This document shows positions 1-6,451 of a stretch of 8,484 bases of DNA, piece after piece. The number at the start of each line of letters is the position of its first letter. Within the stretch, counting starts at the first letter, position 1. Origin of the DNA: Clostridium sp. SCN 57-10 (GTDB lineage Bacteria > Bacillota > Clostridia > Oscillospirales > Butyricicoccaceae). The DNA lies in assembly GCA_001725215.1 (NCBI GenBank), contig MEFT01000050.1, positions 1 to 8,484 on the forward strand, given 5' to 3'. The position numbers and the translations under genes are program-made. The notes below the pieces were generated by a model that worked only from the letters and a program-made list of their open reading frames with translations, had not been told where the DNA came from and ran no database searches.

Positions 1-1657
1 CGGCATGGTGCTTTTCAAGCGACGCGAAGTGCGTCGAGCCGGAGTCAAACCAGCCGTCCAGCGTGTCGGTTTCCTGCGTGAAGTGCACGCCGCCGCAGTG
101 GGGGCAGACAAAGCCAGAAGGAAGGATATCCGCCGCCGTCTTTTCATACCAGGCATTCGAACCCTCCGCGCTAAACAACGCGGAAACGCACCCGATCGTC
201 TCTTCCGTGCAGACGGGCTTTTTGCAGTCCTCGCAATAGAACACAGGAATGGGCAGTCCCCAGTGGCGCTGACGCGAAATGCACCAGTCGGAGCGGTCGC
301 GAATCATGCTGACAATGCGCTCCTCGCCCCACTCGGGCAGCCATGTTACATTGCGGCACGCCTCGATCGCCTCATCCTTAAACGCCTCCACCGAGCAGAA
401 CCACTGCGGCGTGGCGCGGAAGATGATGGGGTTTTTGCAGCGCCAGCAATGCGGATAGGTATGCGAAATATGCTGCTGCGCAAACAAAGCGCCCGTTTCG
501 ATCATATCGGCAAGAATCGCTTTGTTGGATTCATCATAGCGCATGCCCGCAAACTTGCCGGCATGCTCGGTCTGATAGCCCTTGTCGTCGACGGGCACGA
601 TAAGCTCGAGCTTATAGTTTCTGCCCGTGATATAGTCTTCTGCGCCGAAGCCGGGCGCAGTATGCACGCATCCTGTGCCCGAATCCATCGTGACGTAATC
701 GGCGAGCACGAGCAGGCTGTCGCGGTCAAGGAAGGGGTGCTGCGCCGTCATATATTCAAAGTCTGAGCCGCGCAGGTGCGCGATGATCTCATAATCGGCG
801 ATGCCGCCCGCTTTCATCGTGGCGCCAAGCAGCGCCTCCGCCGTGATATAGCATTCGCCGTTTGCGGCGCGGGCGATGACATAGCTCTCCGAGGGGTGCA
901 GCGCAATGGCCATATTGCCGGGCAGCGTCCACGTCGTCGTCGTCCAGATGATGAAATAGAGCTTGCTGAGGTCGCAATACTGCGAAAGCTTGCCCTTGTC
1001 GTCTTTGATGCGGAACTTCACATAAATCGAGGTACAAGGATCCTCCTGATACTCGATTTCCGCTTCCGCCAGCGCGGTTTCGTCATGGGGGCACCAGTAC
1101 ACAGGCTTGAGGCCTTTGTAAATATAGCCCTTGCGATACATTTCGCCGAAGACCTTCACCTCTTCGGCTTCAAACTCGGGCGCCATGGTCAGATACGGGT
1201 TAAACCAGTCGCCAAGCACGCCGAGGCGGATAAACTGCTCGCGCTGGATGTTTACAAAGTCCATGGCAAAATCGCGGCACGCATTGCGGAATTCTGGAAT
1301 GCTCATTTTGTGGCGGTCGAGCTTGCTCTTTTTGATGATAGCGCTCTCGATCGGCATGCCGTGATTGTCCCAGCCGGGCACATAGGGCACCTGATAGCCA
1401 GACATAGACTTATAGCGGTTGACAAAATCTTTGAGAACCTTATTCAGCGCCGTGCCCATGTGGATATTTCCATTGCTGAACGGGGGGCCGTCATGCAACA
1501 CATATTTGGGCTTGCCCGCATTTTTGGCCAGCAGCTTTTCATAGAGCTTTTCGTCGCTCCATGCCTTCAAAAACTGCGGCTCGCGCTGCGGCAGACCGGC
1601 GCGCATGGGAAATTCCGTCTGGGGAAGATTGATGGTATTGTTATAATCCTGAGCCAT
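1..1657 (-). CDS. ileS: Isoleucyl-tRNA synthetase (N-terminal 552 residues; 3' end outside window)
   Basis: This enzyme charges tRNA-Ile with isoleucine and edits mis-activated valine. The frame is open from ATG 1657 to base 1, with GAGGAG 9 bases upstream. Visible motifs: class I signature HDGPPFSNGNIHMGT (55-69), PYVPGWDNHGMPIES (91-105), the editing-domain segments TWTLPGN (242-248) and GTGCVHTAPGFGAEDY (327-342, with the conserved editing Asp341), DRSDWCISRQRHWGLPIP (454-471), Cys pairs at 475/478 and 518/521, and WFDSGSTH (536-543). The class I HIGH motif reads HMGT (66-69) rather than HMGH. KMSKS and the anticodon-binding and zinc domains lie beyond the window, so completeness cannot be judged. 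It follows divIVA by 6 bases, leaving no room for a T-box leader. Confidence 0.98.
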   Translation of the reverse strand, partial: MAQDYNNTINLPQTEFPMRAGLPQREPQFLKAWSDEKLYEKLLAKNAGKPKYVLHDGPPFSNGNIHMGTALNKVLKDFVNRYKSMSGYQVPYVPGWDNHGMPIESAIIKKSKLDRHKMSIPEFRNACRDFAMDFVNIQREQFIRLGVLGDWFNPYLTMAPEFEAEEVKVFGEMYRKGYIYKGLKPVYWCPHDETALAEAEIEYQEDPCTSIYVKFRIKDDKGKLSQYCDLSKLYFIIWTTTTWTLPGNMAIALHPSESYVIARAANGECYITAEALLGATMKAGGIADYEIIAHLRGSDFEYMTAQHPFLDRDSLLVLADYVTMDSGTGCVHTAPGFGAEDYITGRNYKLELIVPVDDKGYQTEHAGKFAGMRYDESNKAILADMIETGALFAQQHISHTYPHCWRCKNPIIFRATPQWFCSVEAFKDEAIEACRNVTWLPEWGEERIVSMIRDRSDWCISRQRHWGLPIPVFYCEDCKKPVCTEETIGCVSALFSAEGSNAWYEKTAADILPSGFVCPHCGGVHFTQETDTLDGWFDSGSTHFASLEKHHA

Positions 1658-1663
1658 TGTATG

Positions 1664-2485
1664 CTACTCCTCGTCGTTATCTTTATAATCCTTTCCGAAC
1701 TGGAGGTTGGTGAAATCAAAACGAGGCTTCGGCGTAAACGGACTCTCGCCATAAAGCTTCGCGGTGTCACTTTCCTCTTCACCATCATCCTGTTCGGTGA
1801 CGGCATATGCGCCGCTTAGGTCAATTTCAAAATATTTGGCTTCCATATCGTCGGGCAGCTTCACCTTCGGAATGGAGTCAGCCATGACGGTCGAGGACGG
1901 CCCTCCGGGCAGCTCCTGCGTGTCACCCATTTCGGGCGCGTGTTCAGAAGCGGTTACGCTCTCGGGAAACTCGATCTTAAAGTCGCGGTCTTCCTGCTTC
2001 TTCTCGATGAGGCTCTCTTTCCCGCCAGCGGCCCTCGGGGCCTGAATAATCTGCTCAAGCGCCGCAATGCCGCTTGCCATCATCATGCGAATACGCTCGG
2101 CATAATCGCTCATTTCACGCTTCGCCTGTACAAGGCGCTGTTCTTCCATCGCAACCATGCGGCCAAGGTCGCCAACCTGCGCATCCGCCTCGCGGCGCGC
2201 GTTTGCGCGAATCTCCTCCGCTTCGGCCTGTGCTTTGGTCACGATATCGCGTGAAGAAACCTGTGCGGCGTAAAGCGCCTTGCGCATCTGCTCGTCAACA
2301 GCCCGATACTCCTCGATCTTATCGACCAACACGCGCATTTTGCCCTTCAGCGTTGTGTTTTCTTTGTACAGCGCGGTGTAATCGGCCAGAATGACATCGA
2401 GGAAGTCGTCAATCTGCCCCATATCATAGCCGCCGAACAGTGCTTTTTCAAATTTTTTATCTTGAATTTCCTGCGGTGTAAGCAT
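1664..2485 (-). CDS. divIVA: DivIVA, polar/septal scaffold protein
   Basis: DivIVA binds curved membrane at septa and poles and recruits partner proteins. The 273-residue product opens with the conserved membrane-targeting domain MLTPQEIQDKKFEKALFGGYD (1-21), including an exposed hydrophobic Leu16-Phe17 and the GGYD turn. DFLDVILADY and a long charged coiled coil follow (about residues 30-145). Beyond residue 150 is an acidic, low-complexity tail of roughly 125 residues that ends in SPFTPKPRFDF, FGKDYKDNDEE. That makes it much longer than the 164-residue Bacillus subtilis protein. The start is ATG 2485 with GGGAGG 7 bases upstream. The last two Glu codons and the stop overlap the ribosome binding site of ileS, 6 bases downstream. 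ylmH is absent upstream. Confidence 0.96.
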   Translation of the reverse strand: MLTPQEIQDKKFEKALFGGYDMGQIDDFLDVILADYTALYKENTTLKGKMRVLVDKIEEYRAVDEQMRKALYAAQVSSRDIVTKAQAEAEEIRANARREADAQVGDLGRMVAMEEQRLVQAKREMSDYAERIRMMMASGIAALEQIIQAPRAAGGKESLIEKKQEDRDFKIEFPESVTASEHAPEMGDTQELPGGPSSTVMADSIPKVKLPDDMEAKYFEIDLSGAYAVTEQDDGEEESDTAKLYGESPFTPKPRFDFTNLQFGKDYKDNDEE

Positions 2486-2492
2486 AGCTCCG

Positions 2493-2498
2493 CCTCCC
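2493..2498 (-). promoter_or_regulatory. Ribosome binding site deciding the divIVA ATG start
   Basis: GGGAGG lies 7 bases before ATG 2485. The longer in-frame GTG at 2506 would include this site inside the coding region, so ATG 2485 is preferred. Confidence 0.75.
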
Positions 2499-2510
2499 GA
2501 ATTCACAACG

Positions 2511-2531
2511 AAAGGCCGGCAAGCCGACCTT
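2511..2531 (-). terminator. Terminator- or attenuator-like hairpin between yggT and divIVA
   Basis: On the transcribed strand AAGGTCGGC (2531-2523) pairs with GCCGGCCTT (2520-2512), eight Watson-Crick pairs plus one G-U. As written the loop is only 2 bases; with the innermost pair open it is a CTTG tetraloop. TTTCGTTGTG follows, a weak and interrupted U-tract. It begins 10 bases after the yggT stop and ends about 26 bases before divIVA. It could partly terminate transcription, or stabilise the end of the upstream message. It is too close to divIVA to leave room for a separate promoter after it. Confidence 0.45.
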
Positions 2532-2541
2532 CACGTTTTGA

Positions 2542-2808
2542 TTAATAAAACATGACCAGCCTTTGCAAAAAGGTCAAAATCAAAAAGACGATCAACACGG
2601 AAAAATCGATCGGCATTTGTCTGAGCGCCGGAATCTTCTGCAGCTGATTGCGCACCGGCGCAACCATCGGCTCTGTCAGCGCATAGAGCATGGCGCCAAA
2701 CTTGCTGCCGCGCACCTGGGGAAACCATGAGGAAAGCGCGCGAAGAAAGAGCGCTAGCTCTAAAAAGGAAAGGATACTGTACGCAATGCGTCCGATCAAA
2801 TAAGTCAA
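2542..2808 (-). CDS. yggT: YggT/YlmG family small membrane protein
   Basis: This 88-residue protein has two hydrophobic segments (about 6-29 and 68-87). They flank a short polar loop with the family pattern RALSSWFPQ (23-31) and LTEPMVAPVR (44-53). YggT/YlmG proteins sit in the membrane next to sepF in many bacteria and chloroplast lineages. Their molecular role is not settled, though links to division-site or membrane organisation are reported for the family. The start is TTG 2808: GGAGG (2815-2819) lies 6 bases upstream, and no in-frame ATG or GTG is better placed. An overlapping 110-codon open frame in this region is a shadow. The neighbouring S4-domain gene ylmH, usual before divIVA, is missing; only a 56-base gap follows. 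Confidence 0.93.
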   Translation of the reverse strand: MTYLIGRIAYSILSFLELALFLRALSSWFPQVRGSKFGAMLYALTEPMVAPVRNQLQKIPALRQMPIDFSVLIVFLILTFLQRLVMFY

Positions 2809-2814
2809 AATGAT

Positions 2815-2819
2815 CCTCC
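2815..2819 (-). promoter_or_regulatory. Ribosome binding site supporting the yggT TTG start
   Basis: GGAGG sits 6 bases before the TTG at 2808, within the 20-base sepF-yggT gap. It is a near-ideal distance and is the main reason for choosing TTG. Confidence 0.7.
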
Positions 2820-2828
2820 AGACAAAAG

Positions 2829-3281
2829 TTAAATGTAAAGCCCGTTGTTTTCCAGCTCGTCAATCAGATCGCCGAGCAGGTCAACGTTATACGGGGTGAT
2901 GATAAACGTGCTGTTCGCAACCTTCTTGATCTTTCCGTCCTGCGCATAGGTCACGCCACTGAGAAAATCGACCAAACGGCGGGCGACGTCCTTGTTGGTT
3001 TGCTCCAAATTGAGCACAACGGTACGCTTTTCGCGCAGATGGTCTGCAATTTCGGCAGCGTTTTCAAAACGCTCCGGCTTGACAAGCACCACAGACAGCT
3101 GCGTCGTCGCGTTGATGTTAACCACCTTGTTGTTGCTTCTGCGAAAATCGGTCACGTTGCTCATATCGTCAATGTTTTCACGTCTTCTGGGAGGAGGAGC
3201 AGGCTGCTCAAACTCGTCGAAGTCGTCTTCTTCGCCTTCATCGCCGCGCGCCCAGCGCTTTAAATCTTCAAAAAAACTCAT
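2829..3281 (-). CDS. sepF: SepF, FtsZ-tethering cell division protein
   Basis: SepF anchors and bundles FtsZ filaments at the division site. The 150-residue product has the expected plan: an N-terminal amphipathic membrane-binding helix (MSFFEDLKRWARG), an acidic then proline/arginine-rich linker (about 15-45), and the C-terminal SepF domain from about residue 57. The domain includes LSVVLVKPERFENA, REKRTVVLNLEQ, DVARRLVDFLSG, and the closing STFIITPYNVDL. The start is ATG 3281 because AGGAGG (3296-3291) lies 9 bases upstream; an in-frame GTG at 3302 would place that site inside the gene. It lies between yggS and yggT exactly as in Bacillus ylmE-sepF-ylmG. The stop TAA is 20 bases before yggT. 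Confidence 0.97.
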   Translation of the reverse strand: MSFFEDLKRWARGDEGEEDDFDEFEQPAPPPRRRENIDDMSNVTDFRRSNNKVVNINATTQLSVVLVKPERFENAAEIADHLREKRTVVLNLEQTNKDVARRLVDFLSGVTYAQDGKIKKVANSTFIITPYNVDLLGDLIDELENNGLYI

Positions 3282-3298
3282 ATTCGTTCTCCTCCTCG

Positions 3299-4003
3299 TC
3301 ACGTCCGTTGTCCGAAAATGGCGGACCCGATACGAACGACATTCGCGCCCTCTAAAATCGCATCGGCATAATCGCCGCTCATGCCCATCGAAAGAAATGA
3401 CATATTAACATTATCGTATTTTTTGTCGTTTATGTCAACAAACAGTTGATGTAATTGTGAAAAATATCGGCGATTTTGACCCCGCACCAGCTCAATCGGC
3501 GGAATGGACATGATGCCGCACACACGCACCGCGGAAAGCGCACCGACATGTGCGAAAAGCTCGTCCGCTTCTTCGGGTGAAACGCCGCTTTTGCTTGCTT
3601 CGCCCGCGATGTTGATTTCAACCATAATATCCTGCAAAATGCCCTGCTTGCGCGCCTCCGTATCGATGGCATCGAGCAGCCGAAGCGAGTCGACCGACTG
3701 AATCACCGCCGCGCGTCCCACCGTCTGCCGCACCTTATTGGTCTGCAAATGGCCGATGAGGTGCACCGCCTTATCGCCGTAAGCGCGCTCGTCGCTCTTT
3801 GCGACAAGCTCCTGCACACGGTTTTCTCCGAAAAGGTCGATATCAAGCTGCCACATCTGCTGCACAAGCGCCGCCGGCTGCGTTTTGCTCGCCGCGCACA
3901 AAAGCACGTCTTCCGGCTTTCGCCCGGAGCGCATGGCCGCCTCTGCCATTTCAGCGCGAATGCGCTTTAGATTTTCCGCGATCTGTGTAAGCTCATGCGC
4001 CAA
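3299..4003 (-). CDS. yggS: YggS/YlmE family pyridoxal-phosphate-binding protein
   Basis: This family (PLPBP, called YlmE in Bacillus) binds pyridoxal 5'-phosphate in a single-domain TIM barrel. It keeps vitamin B6 and amino-acid/keto-acid pools in balance and has no confirmed catalytic reaction. The 234-residue product shows AASKTQP with the cofactor lysine at Lys40, FGENRVQE (58-65), HLIGHLQTNK (81-90), a phosphate-binding MGMSGDY (206-212) and RIGSAIFGQR (224-233). The start is TTG 4003: an in-frame TGA at 4010-4012 blocks extension and the first in-frame ATG would remove 18 family-typical residues. The ribosome binding site is poor (GAAGG 12 bases away), so expression may rely on coupling to the upstream gene, which stops 1 base before. 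sepF follows 17 bases later, as in Bacillus. Confidence 0.93.
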   Translation of the reverse strand: MAHELTQIAENLKRIRAEMAEAAMRSGRKPEDVLLCAASKTQPAALVQQMWQLDIDLFGENRVQELVAKSDERAYGDKAVHLIGHLQTNKVRQTVGRAAVIQSVDSLRLLDAIDTEARKQGILQDIMVEINIAGEASKSGVSPEEADELFAHVGALSAVRVCGIMSIPPIELVRGQNRRYFSQLHQLFVDINDKKYDNVNMSFLSMGMSGDYADAILEGANVVRIGSAIFGQRT

Positions 4004-4004
4004 G

Positions 4005-5219
4005 TCAATTCACAACCTTCCCTGTTTCAAGGTCTTTGCCTCTCACGATAATCTTATCGTAAAGATAAAGCCCCTTTGCCGCACTTATTGCCGGCGTGGC
4101 CAGATAATAGCTATCGGTCTGATAGGTCCACTCAATCGGCTTAAAGCGGGAGATCGCGCCGACTAGACAGTAAACGCCCCATTTGCCGTCCACCTGCCGG
4201 AGTGCCTCACGCGGCACCTTGATGCCGCTGAATGTCTCACGGACAAGCTCAACGGTCTGCTGGCGAGATTGAAAAAACGCGGGATCCATTTTCGTGCTTT
4301 TGAACAGCACGACCGCTTCGCCGTCCTGCTCGTGCTGGACACCGACGACCGAAACACGCAGGGTATCATTCCCAATCTGCGGAAGACGGATGTAAGCCGA
4401 TTTCTGCCCACGTAGCGCGACGGCCTCGTCCGCATCGAACACGGCGGCGAAATACCAGGCAAAGCCTGTAATCACACTGCCTACGCCGTCATCGGCGGCA
4501 CCCTCAGCCTCAAGCGCCTCGTGAACGAGCGAGGGCGTAATGTCCGCCATAGTTGCGGGCGAAAGGCGGTTTTCAAAACCGTCGCACCCGCGCACAAAAT
4601 AACCCGGCACCGGCGCGCCGACCACAGAGGAGCGGCCTTTGATCGACTGCAGCAGCGACTGCTGCTCGGCGCGCAGCTTGGCGGACGCCGCATTGTATTC
4701 CTCTTCGGTCATTTTGCTGCCGTCGCGCCGTACGAGCAGCTGTGCGAGATCGGCGTAATCCTGCTCGGCCGCGGTGATCAGCCCGGTCGAAAGCTCTTCC
4801 GTGAGATCGACCATCGATAAAAACATCAGTGAATCGATTTTTCCGCTGTCGCTTCCGCCTGCAAGATGTGTGTATGCATATTTGAGGGACTCCTCTTCTT
4901 TCACCGCGTTTTTATACGCCCGGTAAGCGGCGATCGACTCGGCATCATCAAAAAACATGGCAACCTGCTGCTCTCGGGAAACCTTCTCACCGTTTGCGAC
5001 CAAGTATTCCGCATTTTTCCCGCTGATATGATCAAGTACGGTCTGCTCACGAAAAAACACGCCCTCGCCCTGCAGCTTGTCCTCCACGGTTACCACGGCG
5101 GCATCCTGCGTTTCGATGCGGTCGCGCAGGTTGATGGCAACCTGCAGCCCGATATATATGACAAACACAGCCAACAGCCCAAGAGCCGCCAGCTTGCCTC
5201 CTACCCCTTTTTTATCCAA
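4005..5219 (-). CDS. HlyD/membrane-fusion-like protein, membrane-anchored
   Basis: I recognise the general architecture, not a specific function. The 404-residue product has a short basic N-terminus (DKK..GGK), one hydrophobic membrane segment (about 10-29), then an extracytoplasmic part. That part shows a barrel-sandwich-like half (about 40-92, with 'GEGVFFREQTVL' and 'YLVANGEKV'), a helical coiled-coil stretch (about 95-195), and a returning half with VPGYFVRGCDGFEN (about 205-217) and beta-rich segments to the end. This is how periplasmic adaptor (HlyD/RND-type) proteins are built, but no ABC or RND partner is next to it. The start is TTG 5219: an in-frame TGA lies directly upstream and the next Met is near residue 88. 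The ribosome binding site is 23 bases away across a hairpin. The stop TGA is 1 base before yggS. Its site in the division cluster suggests an envelope role, which is inference. Confidence 0.8.
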   Translation of the reverse strand: MDKKGVGGKLAALGLLAVFVIYIGLQVAINLRDRIETQDAAVVTVEDKLQGEGVFFREQTVLDHISGKNAEYLVANGEKVSREQQVAMFFDDAESIAAYRAYKNAVKEEESLKYAYTHLAGGSDSGKIDSLMFLSMVDLTEELSTGLITAAEQDYADLAQLLVRRDGSKMTEEEYNAASAKLRAEQQSLLQSIKGRSSVVGAPVPGYFVRGCDGFENRLSPATMADITPSLVHEALEAEGAADDGVGSVITGFAWYFAAVFDADEAVALRGQKSAYIRLPQIGNDTLRVSVVGVQHEQDGEAVVLFKSTKMDPAFFQSRQQTVELVRETFSGIKVPREALRQVDGKWGVYCLVGAISRFKPIEWTYQTDSYYLATPAISAAKGLYLYDKIIVRGKDLETGKVVN

Positions 5220-5228
5220 TCAATCTCA

Positions 5229-5242
5229 AGAGCCCCGGCTCT
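5229..5242 (-). other. Small hairpin between hfq and the HlyD-like gene
   Basis: On the transcribed strand AGAGC (5242-5238) pairs with GCTCT (5233-5229) around a CGGG loop. It lies between an AGAGG-type ribosome binding site (5247-5243) and the TTG start at 5219. No U-tract follows, so it does not look like a terminator. Folding would shorten the apparent distance from ribosome binding site to start from 23 to about 9 bases. That role is inference. Confidence 0.4.
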
Positions 5243-5247
5243 CCTCT

Positions 5248-5472
5248 CTACTCCTGCGGCAGTGTGACCGGCTTCAGCGGAACGATGGTCGACACCGCAT
5301 GCTTATAGACGAAATACTGCTTGCCCTCAAACGCCAGTAAAATGGTGTATCCGTCAAAGGCGGATACGATGCCCCGCTGCTGAAAGCCGTTTGTCATGTA
5401 GACCGTGACGGGGGTTTTCTGTCGGCGGGCCTCATTTAAGAACGTGTCCTGAAGCTGCAGCTTACTTTCCAT
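5248..5472 (-). CDS. hfq: Hfq, RNA chaperone (Sm-like hexamer)
   Basis: Hfq is a ring-shaped RNA-binding protein that helps small RNAs act on mRNAs. The product is 74 residues, the short form without the long C-terminal tail of enterobacteria. It has Gln8, the Sm1 stretch around GFQQRGIVSAFDGYTILL (29-46) and the Sm2 signature YKHAVSTI (56-63). The outer-rim segment is R16-R17-Q18-K19, so it carries three basic residues at the positions of the Escherichia coli RRER patch; Bacillus subtilis has RKEN there. The ATG at 5472 has AGAGGA 6 bases upstream. The gene ends in TAG, 28 bases before the next start. The miaA neighbour confirms the call. Its position upstream of division genes is less usual. 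Confidence 0.98.
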   Translation of the reverse strand: MESKLQLQDTFLNEARRQKTPVTVYMTNGFQQRGIVSAFDGYTILLAFEGKQYFVYKHAVSTIVPLKPVTLPQE

Positions 5473-5511
5473 GGTATGTCCTCTTTTCCTTCATTTTGAC
5501 ATTTGACATAC

Positions 5512-6450
5512 TCATTTTATTCCCATATGTTGTAAAAATGCTGTCGCTTTTTCAAACACTTCCTGCTTTGCGTCAATATGATTATACACGATCCATTGAA
5601 TTTTGTCATTACGTCGCAGCCAGGTAAGCTGCCTCTTTGCATAATTTCTCGATTTCTGCGCAACCAGAGCGGCCGCATCTTCCAGCGTGCCGTTTCCATC
5701 CAAATAATCTGAAAATTCTTTGTAGCCAATGGCCTGTGCCGCCGTGCCGCGCAGCGCGCCGCTTTCACGCAGAGCTATAATCTCCCGCACAAGTCCTGCC
5801 TCCAGCATACGGCGCACTCTGAGGTCGATGCGCGCGTAAAGAATATCGCGCGGCTCGGTGTTAAGCGCAAGCATCGCGGCGCGGTAGCGCGGCGCGCGCA
5901 GGCAAGTTTCCTCATTGTGCTGCGTCATCGTTTTGCCGGTCAGCTCGTAAACCTCTATGGCACGAATGACCCGCTTGCGGTCATTCGGATGGAGACGCGC
6001 CGCGCTCTGTGGATCAAACTGCCCAAGGCGTGCAAGCATGGCAGCTGCGCCGCACGCGTCCCATTCTTGCTCAAGCCGTGCGCGTATGCCCGACTCCGCT
6101 CCGCTTTCCAGAAAACCGGTGCCCGCAATCAATGCATCAATATACTGTCCTGTTCCGCCGCAAACGACGGGGAGCCTACCGCGCGACAAAATATCGTCAA
6201 CGCAGCAAGCCGCTTCTTGCTCATAGCGGGAGACCGAATAGCTTTCGCCCGGCTCGGCAACGTCGAGCATATGATGCGGCACGCCGCGCATTTCGGAGGG
6301 CGTCGGCTTCGCTGTGCCGATATCCATGCCGCGGTAAATCTGCATGGAATCGGCGGAAACCACCTCTCCGCCCAGCGCGAGCGCAAGATCGACCGCAAGC
6401 TCGGTTTTTCCCGAAGCCGTCGGCCCCGTCACAACAACGATCTGCTTCAT
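5512..6450 (-). CDS. miaA: MiaA, tRNA dimethylallyltransferase
   Basis: MiaA transfers a dimethylallyl group to N6 of adenosine 37 in tRNAs reading UNN codons, which steadies codon-anticodon pairing. The 312-residue length is normal for the family. Visible motifs are the P-loop GPTASGKT (9-16), the SADSMQIYRGMDIGTAKP block with Asp34 (33-49) that holds the conserved catalytic/tRNA-binding residues, VVCGGTGQY, NDRKRVIRAIEVYELTGK, QAIGYKEF, and a basic C-terminal segment RNYAKRQLTWLRR. The ATG start at 6450 has AAGGA 6 bases upstream. That site is built from the final Lys-Arg codons of mutL, whose stop is 1 base before this start, so coupling is likely. hfq follows after a 39-base AT-rich gap, the common bacterial miaA-hfq order. 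No missing key residue was seen. Confidence 0.98.
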   Translation of the reverse strand: MKQIVVVTGPTASGKTELAVDLALALGGEVVSADSMQIYRGMDIGTAKPTPSEMRGVPHHMLDVAEPGESYSVSRYEQEAACCVDDILSRGRLPVVCGGTGQYIDALIAGTGFLESGAESGIRARLEQEWDACGAAAMLARLGQFDPQSAARLHPNDRKRVIRAIEVYELTGKTMTQHNEETCLRAPRYRAAMLALNTEPRDILYARIDLRVRRMLEAGLVREIIALRESGALRGTAAQAIGYKEFSDYLDGNGTLEDAAALVAQKSRNYAKRQLTWLRRNDKIQWIVYNHIDAKQEVFEKATAFLQHMGIK

Positions 6451-6451
6451 G

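Noticed and set aside
5..766. 253-codon plus-strand open frame at the left edge
   Set aside because: Antisense to the ileS editing region, whose motifs are continuous in the opposite frame.
776..1819. 347-codon plus-strand open frame across ileS and the end of divIVA
   Set aside because: It is antisense to two clearly conserved genes, has no recognisable domain, and is rich in Arg/His/Ala as expected from the GC-rich complement. It is a shadow.
2486..2506. Longer divIVA (GTG 2506); likewise a longer sepF from GTG 3302
   Set aside because: In both cases the strong ribosome binding site lies inside the extension, and the shorter protein starts match the families.
2531..2863. 110-codon minus-strand open frame overlapping yggT and the end of sepF
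   Set aside because: It runs out of frame through two better supported genes and lacks the YggT motifs and a ribosome binding site.
5473..5511. Sense promoter for hfq in the gap after miaA
   Set aside because: No -35/-10 pair of acceptable quality was found on the minus strand; the best candidates matched only about half of the consensus.
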